From: Erodium maritimum
Lineage: Eukaryota > Streptophyta > Magnoliopsida > Geraniales > Geraniaceae
Length of the DNA stretch: 64,000 nt
Reading direction: 5' to 3'
NCBI GenBank assembly: GCA_963921825.1
Contig: OY997593.1
Coordinates: 46,825,111 to 46,889,110 of the forward strand
Shown here: positions 56,234 through 64,000 of the stretch, in pieces
Layout: every line of letters begins with the position of its first letter
Position numbering within the stretch: the first letter of the stretch is position 1
Made by a program: the position numbers and the translations under genes
Notes under the pieces: model-generated
The model's database searches: none
Told to the model about the DNA's origin: nothing
What the model saw: only the letters and a program-made list of their open reading frames with translations

Positions 56234-58568
56234 TGTAAGAACCGTCCCGGTCGATTCCGGTCGAATCGGCGAATTCTGGCGAAAGTTTACTTTTTGTTGG
56301 AAAAGTCAACCAATGACTCCGGGAGTCATTCGGGACCTTTCCGGGGTCCAAAAAGCTTAGCCTTCGTTACGATTAGCTTAATTGGGCCGTTTCCTTTCAG
56401 ATGGTTGTAATTGTGAACAAGTCAACTATCGGTCAAACTCGATCAAATTAGGGAGTAAAACTAATTGTTTTATTTGAGATGGATATTTGTGGGGTAATGG
56501 TGGTCCCCACATGGACACTTGTCCATGTTGGCTTAGAAGGGGAGAAATGGGTGCGAATGGACCATTATACCCTCAAGTGAGCCTAAGAAGGAGAGAGGGA
56601 GCAAGAGGGGCACTTTAGGGTTTTCTCCTTTAGGTTTAATACCTCATTGGGACACATTTCAGCCCAAAAACATTGTGTTGGCCGAAATTCACCAAAGAGG
56701 AAAGAAGGAGGAGCTCCCAAAACTTGGAGAAGAAGAAAGGAGGAAAATGAGAGGTCTTGAGCTCATTTTCTACCCAAATCTTCCCAAAATCACTAGTTTC
56801 TTCCTCTATTCTCCATTCTCAAGGTAAATCTCCAACCATTTTTCGTTTTTGTTGAATTTGGTTCATGGTTTTTGAGGAAAAAGGATGAACATGGTTGGGT
56901 TTTGAGGTTTTGGGTGTTGGATGATGATTTTTGGAGAGAAAAGGGTGTTAGATGATGGTTTTTAATTGGATTGTTGTGGTTTTGATGAACACCCATCATA
57001 GGTTTTGAAGTGGAGACGTTTTTAGGATTTTTTTTTAGAGATTGGGAAGGTTAAAAATGGAGGTTTTGGAGTTTATTTTCGTGAAATCAAAGCTGGAGGA
57101 AGAAGAAGGCGGAACAGTGTCAGACCCGTCACGGATCTGTGACGGGCACCGTGACGGAACGCGTCACGGCTCCATGACGGAGGCCGTGACGGCACACGTC
57201 ACGGTTCCGTGACATCACCCGTGACGGTGAACCTCACGGTTCCGTGACCCGAACCGTCACGGAGTCCGTCAAGGCTCCGTGACCCAAACCGCGACAGACC
57301 AGAATCGGGCATTTTTTCCTCTTTAAACCAATTGTGAATTACTCTTGATTCTAGTATTTAATTGTGATCCTAGACTTTGGACCCGAGCTTGGCGGAGGAG
57401 GAGACTTTTGGACCTCGTGAAGTGACTAAGCGTTCGGAAAGCGATCGAGGTAGGGAAAGTAGCGAATACCGGTTTAATTGCGGAAAGTTACTAGTATGCA
57501 TATAGGTTGCGATTACTTGAATTAATTGTTAGAATTGCATGTTAGGATGTGAGGAACGAGTGAAATGAGGGATAGCTTACGAGCCATGTCGAGCCGTAAG
57601 TTTGGGAATTGTCGTGCTGTAGAAATGCATGTGGGCCATGTCGAGCCCTTAGGTTTGTGTGTTGATTGAAATGCCATGATATATGATTGTGATGCTTGAT
57701 GTGTGGTTTATCCGTTATTATATTGAGAATCATGTTATGATATGCTCGGTTTAACGCGTTGTTATGTTTTGGGAAAGTGTGTCATGCTTGATATGACGTG
57801 AACCAATGGTTGTGATATGATCGAGTGATTGATAGACCGATGTGATGTGTTGTGGTAAGTTGACCCGGTTGGTATACCGTGGTTGAACTATAGCATTGTG
57901 ATGTGTGAGACTTTTTTGATGCATGTTCCAAAAGGAGTTTTATTCCGGTGTGGTACCTACACCGAGGGGGTACGCCGGTGTAGGGTAGTACCTAGGACGA
58001 CTGTGTGGTCCCACGTATGCGCGGTCCCCCGGAGTGTGGTTCCGGTACGATACCTACATCGAGGGGGTATGCCGGTGTAGAGTATCTAGGCCGACGGTTA
58101 CGTGATCAGTATTGTGATTGTGCCCCGACGGATTCCTGGGAAGACATCTAGGTCGATGATGTGTGGTCCGATATGATGTATTGCGATTGTGCCCGATGCG
58201 GTTTCGGGAAGACATCTAGGTCGTTAATCGTGGTGACGAGCGGATACTCATCACCTTAACTATTTTTTCTACTGAGCGAAAGCTCACCCCTTTACTTTAC
58301 TATTTTACAGGTTGTGAGCGGGATGTGGTCTAGTGGGATTCTCGGAGCTAGGGAGCTAGCGAGGGTCTTAGGCTAGTCCAGTCTAGAGACATACCCTCTA
58401 TTTTGATCTAAACGTTTATTGTTGGATTTATGAGCTGTTGACTCATTTTATCGGGTTTATTACTTTTGGATTATAATTTCAGAATTTATTTCCTTTTTAA
58501 TCTCTTTATTTATTTATTATTTTAGTTCACGTCTCGAGTCCTGTCAAAATCGGATTTGGGGCGTGACA
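56234..58568 (+). repeat. 5' LTR of the forward chromovirus
   Basis: TGTAAGAACC to GGGGCGTGACA, 2.3 kb. A cluster of CGTCACGG/CCGTGACG palindromic words lies at 57118-57300. The part 57950-58230 has short repeats of CACCGAGGGGGTA-GCCGGTGTAG and GACATCTAGGTCG. Confidence 0.9.
57118..57300 (+). repeat. TGACG/CGTCA palindrome cluster in the LTR
   Basis: More than a dozen TGACGG or CCGTCA words in alternating orientation within 180 bases. TGACG is the core of plant as-1-type bZIP (TGA factor) sites, so an enhancer is one reading. The second copy at 62775-62850 keeps only the first part. Confidence 0.7.
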
Positions 58569-58570
58569 AT

Positions 58571-58585
58571 TTGGTATCAGAACCT
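58571..58585 (+). other. Primer-binding site
   Basis: TTGGTATCAGAACC follows the LTR after two bases and matches the initiator-Met primer site with one change. Confidence 0.82.
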
Positions 58586-59423
58586 GGTTGTTCAAAAACT
58601 TCGGACCGTACGTCAATTAGGTGGGTAGAGTTGGGTCGTCAGGTTTCCGTGTGTCGGTTACGCAAATCGGAGATGTCCTACGCGTAAAACCGAGACGAAG
58701 AGAGTCTCGGGTAGTGAAATGACCGGTCTAGGTACCGTGTACTTGTGGTGAACCATTGTGGTTGGTGTCATTGATTGAGTTAGCTGTTTTTTTCCGAGTG
58801 TGGACGTGGCCTGGTGGTAAGAGTGAAATTACCGAGACCTGAGGTGTGTAGCTGCGATAGCTTGCTGTGTGCTCTGTTTGTGTTAACTGAATTGTGCAGG
58901 TTATGATTTGGTTATCCCGCATAAGCGGATGGTTAGTGTAAATTACGAACGGGTCATGCCCAATTTTCTGCAGAAACTAAAGTGTATGTACCATCATTAT
59001 TCGGCTATAGGGGAAATTATAGCTGGACGTGAATGGGGGGATTTCAATTGGTTACAACATAATTCGGGGACGCCTGAACCGGGTTGTAACGACACGATGT
59101 CGACATGAATGTTATAGTAGAAAGAGGACGTGTTAAGAACTTGAATCTAAGTTGATGTTTGTCTAATGTGAAATTGACGTGAGATGTGGTTTATGAACTG
59201 TGTGACTTGTGTGTAAACTCGCTGATTGAATGTTTAACTTGTGTGACGCACTAGAGCGCGGACTTCTTTGATTGTGTGAAATTGTTTGACTATACTATAC
59301 TAAGTATACTACTAGTTCGAGTTTGACTTGTGAACCGTGTGTGAACGCTAGTTATTTAAGCGCGTCGCTTATGCGAATTTCAGAAACTGAACATGTGCGT
59401 TATCCGTGCAGCGGATATACGAC
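58586..59423 (+). other. Leader of the forward chromovirus
   Basis: Non-coding leader before gag. Bases 59065-59100 match, in opposite orientation, the conserved leader block with CGGGGACGCCTG and GGTTGTAAC seen at 18715-18750, 24490-24530 and 50925-50960. This ties the forward and reverse elements together. Confidence 0.6.
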
Positions 59424-60740
59424 ATGACGCCTTCATACGTTCCACGACGCACCAGGAGCCGGCCAGCTGGGGGCCGAGGGCAGCCACCTGCCATTGAGTC
59501 GGCAGGGGCTACGAGCGCCCAGGGTACATCCACCGAGGGGCAGGAGAGAGTTGAGACTGGACCATCTGGACTCCCGCCCAGAGTTCCGCCTGTCACTTAG
59601 CCTACCCAGGCGACAGCTGTGGAGGAGCTGACTCGCAGAGTGCAGGGCTTGGCAGCGGCCTTCGCCTAGAGAGAGGCTACGGCCCCGACACCGGAGGTTG
59701 TGGCTGCGGCCACTACAACAGCCACCGTGAGGCCTAGCCAGGTCTACGGCCATACCGCTTAGGCACTGAGGGATTTCCGCAGGTTGGCGCACCTGTATTT
59801 TCCGGGGAGCCAGACCCCGAGGCAGCCGAGAGATGGTTGGAGCGGATGACCCGCAACCTAGACACGTCGGGGATACTGGATGGTGGCATGAGAGTATCTT
59901 TTGCGGCATTCCAGCTAGAGGGAGATGCCTACCATTGGTGGCAGCGCGAGTCGGGGATGACTTTACGATGTTTGGACAACGATTCTTGGAGCAGTACTTC
60001 CCACAGTCAGTATTGGATTATAGGCACCAGCAGTTCCTGGAACTGCGCCAGGAGGGTATGACCGTCTCCGAGTACGAGGCAAGGTTCACCTCCTTGTCCC
60101 GGTTTGCCTCCGAGATGGTACAAACTGAGGCTCACCGCTGCAGACGGTTTGAGGGAGGGCTTCGCCCTGCGATTGCGGATCGGGTCGATGTTATGAGGAC
60201 CCAGGTATACTCTGACCTGATGGATCATGCATTGACAGTGGAGCGACGCTTTCGTGAGATAGCCAGAGCTCGGGAGATCATGCCGAAGCTGAGCAGCTCC
60301 TTGAGGCCATCTGAGGCCCGTGATCCGAGGAGACAGAGGACCTCGGGATTGTTCCAGTCCCAGACATAGCTGAGAGGAACACGACAGGTCGGATCAGTGG
60401 AATCCGTTGCACCTGCCCCGTCAGGGAGAGCGTTTTTTCAGTGCGGGCAACCGGGCCACGTGATTCGAGACTGTCCGAGGAGCGGTGGACCAGCGGATCG
60501 TCCATCGGGCAGACCTAAGGGGAGGCTGAGTGTCGGGCCGCCGCTATGCCACTAGTGCGGTCGACCAGGACACTTCGCTGCTTGGTGCCCCGATCGATTT
60601 GGGGAGATGTCGGCCCCGCGACCACAACAGTCGCAGACTGGGCAGTCACCGCAGTTCCAACAGCATCAGGCACAGGTGCAGGGATCTCCGCGGCAGGCAG
60701 CGAGAGCGCCAGCGCCGAGGCAGCGAGCTGCACAATAGGT
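59424..60740 (+). pseudogene. gag: gag with zinc knuckles, many TAG stops
   Basis: ATG at 59424 begins a basic N-terminus (TPSYVPRRTRSRPAGGRG). The core shows FAAFQLEGDAYHWW, YRHQQFLELRQEGMTVSEYE and RRFEGGLRPAI, as in the gag at 16540-17754. TAG stops fall at 59598, 59667, 59760, 60367, 60553 and 60736, all in the gag frame of their segment. Frameshifts lie near 59785 and 59950. The first zinc knuckle (60431-60475) has Phe in place of its first Cys (FFQCGQPGHVIRDC). The second (60547-60595) is interrupted by the TAG at 60553. Confidence 0.88.
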
Positions 60741-60774
60741 GGCACTTCCACCACCCCCGAGAGGCGGACCACAG

Positions 60775-61016
60775 GCACCGCATGGCAGGGTGTACGCGGT
60801 CACCGACTCTCGAGCTGAGGGACGTCACTCCGGCCATGAAGCTACTCAGGGTACGTTCTTTCTTTACAATTCTTGGACGTCTTTCTTGTTTGAGCATCAC
60901 ATTCTTTCATCTCTTCTTCTTTCGCTGGTATTTGGGGTTGAGGGTAGAGTCGTTGAGTCGACCTTTATGTCTTGACACCCCTGTAATGGGATAGGTAGTT
61001 TTGAGTACCTTAATGT
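60775..61016 (+). pseudogene. Protease start with the catalytic motif deleted
   Basis: VYAVTDSRAEG and TQGTFFLYN lead to FLFE and then, in another frame, a SHSFISS-like stretch. Compared with the protease at 16212-16251, about seven bases including the DTG codons are missing near 60892. A TAG follows at 60992. The sequence ends at the duplication junction. Confidence 0.75.
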
Positions 61017-64000
61017 ATGTTTTTGCAATTGTATTTGTATGTATACTACCCATAACTTTTCACTTTACAACATAAACATACATTAAGTTTAGCGTACACA
61101 TACAATTGAAAATTACAAAACATACACTCCTTTCGTTTCCCTTTATTATTTGAGTAAATTGATTTCTTTTCTTGCTTCAAAACATATTCAATATGCTACT
61201 TGATATATAGGTCTTGGAAAAAGAAAATTATTGGCGCAAGAAAAAATTAAATCGGAGTTGAAACGAAGCGGGAGAGATCAAAATAGTAAACTTGGTGAAA
61301 AAAAGTTCAAATTACCCACAAATTCGAAATTATAACCGATTTCAGCATACTTTTATGATCATGTAGTTAAAATTGGAAAACAAATCTCACTCATCCAATA
61401 AAACATTTCAAAGGATGTGATTAGTTCTACGTTCTGACCAATTTGTGATGTTTGTACATGATCGTGATCCTATATATATATATATATACCTACCATCAAG
61501 GTTATAATATAAAATTAGTTTAAATTTAACTAACTAATGCTGAGACAAAATAAGATCTAACAACTAGGTCATGTTTGATACAAGATATTAAAAACCTAAG
61601 TTAAATCGAATATTTTTCTATAAGAGAAGTCTATTATAGATTCATTAAATGAGATAAATTTGTGTTATCATACATTGTGATTGTCAAGGAGTTGTAAGAT
61701 TAGTTTTAGAGGGAATTCTTTTATTTTGTTTATGTGTTTGGCATAATTAAAAATATCTATATTTATGTTATTAATCAATAGGAAGATGTCCAAATGTTCA
61801 ATAAATAGGACAGCTTATTGGATAATAAGAGCATCTTATTCATAGTCAATTCGTTTGTGATCAGGCAATTTGGTTTTATCTTGAGAACTTTTGTAAGAAC
61901 CGCCCCGGTCGATTCCGGTCGAACCGACGAATTCTGGCGAAAGTTTACTTTTTGTTGGAAAAGTCAACCAATGACTCCGGGAGTCATTCGGGACCTTTTC
62001 AGGGTCCAAAATGCTTAGCCGTCGTTACGGTTAGCTTAATTGGGCCGTTTCCTTTCAGATGGTTGTAATTGTGAACAAGTCAACTCTCGGTCAAACTCGA
62101 TCAAATTAGGGAGTAAAACTAATTGTTTTATTTGAGCTGGATATTTGTGGGGTAATGGTGGTCCCCACATGGACACTTGTCCATGTTAGCTTGGAAGGGG
62201 AGAAATGGGTGCGAATGGACAATTATACCCTCAAGTGAGCCTAAGAAGGAGAGAGGGAGCAAGAGGGGCACTTTAGGGTTTTCTCCTTTAGGTTTAATAC
62301 CTCATTGGGACACATTTCAGCCCAAAAACATTGTGTTGGCCGAAATTCACCAAAGAGGAAAGAAGGAGGAGCTCCCAAAACTTGGAGAAGAAGAAAGGAA
62401 GAAAAATGAGAGGTCTTGAGCTCATTTTCTACCCAAATCTTCCCAAAATCACTAGTTTCTTCCTCTATTCTCCATTCTCAAGGTAAATCTCCAACCCTTT
62501 TTCGTTTTTGTTGAATTCGGTTCATGGGTTTTGAGGAAAAAGGATGAACATGGTTGGGTTTTGAGGCTTTGGGTGTTGGATGATGATTTTTGGAGAGAAA
62601 AGGGTGTTAGATGATGGTTTTTAATTGGATTATTGTGGTTTTGATGAAGACCCATCATAGGTTTTGAAGTGGAGACGTTTTTAGGACTGTTTTAGAGATT
62701 GGGAAGGTCAAAAATGGAGGTTTTGGAGTTTATTTTCGTGAAATCAAAGCTGGAGGAAGAAGAAGGCGGAACAGTGTCAGACCCGTCACGGATCTGAGAC
62801 GGGCACCGTGACGTAACGCGTCACGGCTCCATGACGGAGGCCGTGACGGCTCAAATATTTAATTGTGATCCTAGACTTTGGACCCGAGCTTGGCGGAGGA
62901 GGAGACTTTTGGACCTCGTGAAGTGACTAAGCGTTCGGAAAGCGATCGAGGTAGGGAAAGTAGCGAATACCGGTTTAATTGCGGAAAGTTACTAGTATGC
63001 ATATAGGTTGCGATTACTTGAATTAATTGTTAGAATTGCATGTTAGGATGTGAGGAACGAGTGAAATGAGGGATAGCTTACGAGCCATGTCGAGCCGTAA
63101 GTTTGGGAATTGTCGTGCTGTAGAAATGCATGTGGGCCATGTCGAGCCCTTAGGTTTGTGTGTTGATTGAAATGCCATGATATATGATTGTGATGCTTGA
63201 TGTGTGGTTTATCCGTTATTATATTGAGAATCATGTTATGATATGCTCGGTTTAACGCGTTGTTATGTTTTGGGAAAGTGTGTCATGCTTGATATGACGT
63301 GAACCAATGGTTGTGATATGATCGAGTGATTGATAGACCGATGTGATGTGTTGTGGTAAGTTGACCCGGTTGGTATACCGTGGTTGAACTATAGCATTGT
63401 GATGTGTGAGACTTTTTTGATGCATGTTCCAAAAGGAGTTTTATTCCGGTGTGGTACCTACACCGAGGGGGTACGCCGGTGTAGGGTAGTACCTAGGACG
63501 ACTGTGTGGTCCCACGTATGCGCGGTCCCCCGGAGTGTGGTTCCGGTACGATACCTACATCGAGGGGGTATGCCGGTGTAGAGTATCTAGGCCGACGGTT
63601 ACGTGATCAGTATTGTGATTGTGCCCCGACGGATTCCTGGGAAGACATCTAGGTCGATGATGTGTGGTCCGGTATGATGTATTGCGATTGTGCCCGATGT
63701 GGTTTCGGGAAGATATCTAGGCCGATGCTGAGTGTTCTGGTACGATGTGATAGAGTCGGGTTGTGTACAGCCGGTGGAGTTCGGGCACTGCGGTACGAGA
63801 CGTGTGATTGTTTTACTGTTTATTGTATGCTTGATGATCGGTTAAGTGATGTGAGTACAGGGTGATAGTGTTCATGGGAGTGTGTTTGTGGTTATGTGCT
63901 CTCCGGGGGCGTCATTAGTGTTGTGCTTTGCTAGTATGCCTTAATTGGACGGTTACTCGTGGTGACGAGCGGATACTCATCACCTTAACTATTTTTCCTA
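61017..64000 (+). repeat. Second tandem copy of the 55340-58270 region
   Basis: From ACCTTAATGT at 61017 the sequence follows 55340 onward: foldback right arm (core 61229-61297), AT-rich spacer, then LTR. The offset at the start is 5677 bases. The copy continues beyond the window. Confidence 0.93.
61892..64000 (+). mobile_element. LTR, second copy, truncated by the window end
   Basis: TGTAAGAACC start preceded by the same ACTTT as at 56229. It lacks about 145 bases equivalent to 57208-57352 and holds about 220 bases near 63730-63950 that the first copy lacks. The stretch 62860-63680 is almost free of differences from 57360-58170. Confidence 0.9.

Larger units (their letters stand above)
56234..61016 (+). 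mobile_element. Forward chromovirus, 5' part, cut in protease
   Basis: A 5' LTR, primer site, leader, gag and the beginning of protease are present. The sequence stops at 61016, where the second copy of the 55340 region begins. No RT, integrase or 3' LTR follows, so the copy is dead. It is a chromovirus by gag and LTR similarity to the reverse-strand elements. Confidence 0.88.

Noticed and set aside
57542..58080. Frames identical to 63043-63581, suggesting conserved small proteins
   Set aside because: The frames are identical because the LTR is duplicated. They lie in non-coding LTR DNA.

Overview
This window looks like nuclear DNA of a flowering plant, most likely a eudicot, from a repeat-rich chromosome region. 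It holds intron-containing F-box genes, a FAR1/FRS-type gene, Ty3/gypsy chromovirus retrotransposons primed by initiator-Met tRNA, a CACTA end, small inverted-repeat transposons and AT-rich spacers. I cannot name the species. By my reading about three quarters of the window is LTR-retrotransposon DNA, and almost all of it is decayed.

Layout. 1-5662: the 3' end of a forward-strand chromovirus, with a decayed interior, an integrase tail and an LTR. 5663-10022 continuing at 21502-21766: three tandem F-box genes with Sel1-like repeats. The first looks intact, the second has a stop codon, and the third is broken and split by an 11.5-kb reverse-strand chromovirus (10023-21496, target duplication CTTGT). 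22340-28057: an internally deleted relative with one LTR. 28046-28420: a small unidentified ORF. 29329-34228: a reverse-strand FAR1/MULE-type gene that is now a pseudogene, cut by a solo LTR (31240-33049, target duplication TAGAT). 35160-41914: a tRNA-like SINE head, a CACTA end, a second solo LTR (36274-39326, target duplication TATTC), two foldback elements with a 22-bp minisatellite, and a MITE. 41915-54543: a reverse-strand retroelement of mosaic structure containing a third solo LTR (46178-49449, target duplication TCGCA). 54563-55806: a third foldback element. 56234-61016: the 5' half of a forward-strand chromovirus. 61017-64000: a second tandem copy of the sequence that begins at 55340.

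Few genes are likely to be active. The F-box gene at 6655-7391 is the only clearly open host gene, and its product would be expected to act as an SCF ubiquitin-ligase adaptor. The rest records successive insertions, LTR-LTR recombination to solo LTRs, tandem duplication and loss of coding capacity, with many CAG-to-TAG type stops. The least explained signals are a roughly 20-22 bp degenerate motif scattered through the F-box/FRS interval, a foldback family with a conserved 70-bp arm core and interchangeable centres, interchangeable minisatellite cassettes at one position in the LTRs, and a 5' half of initiator tRNA inside the first retroelement.
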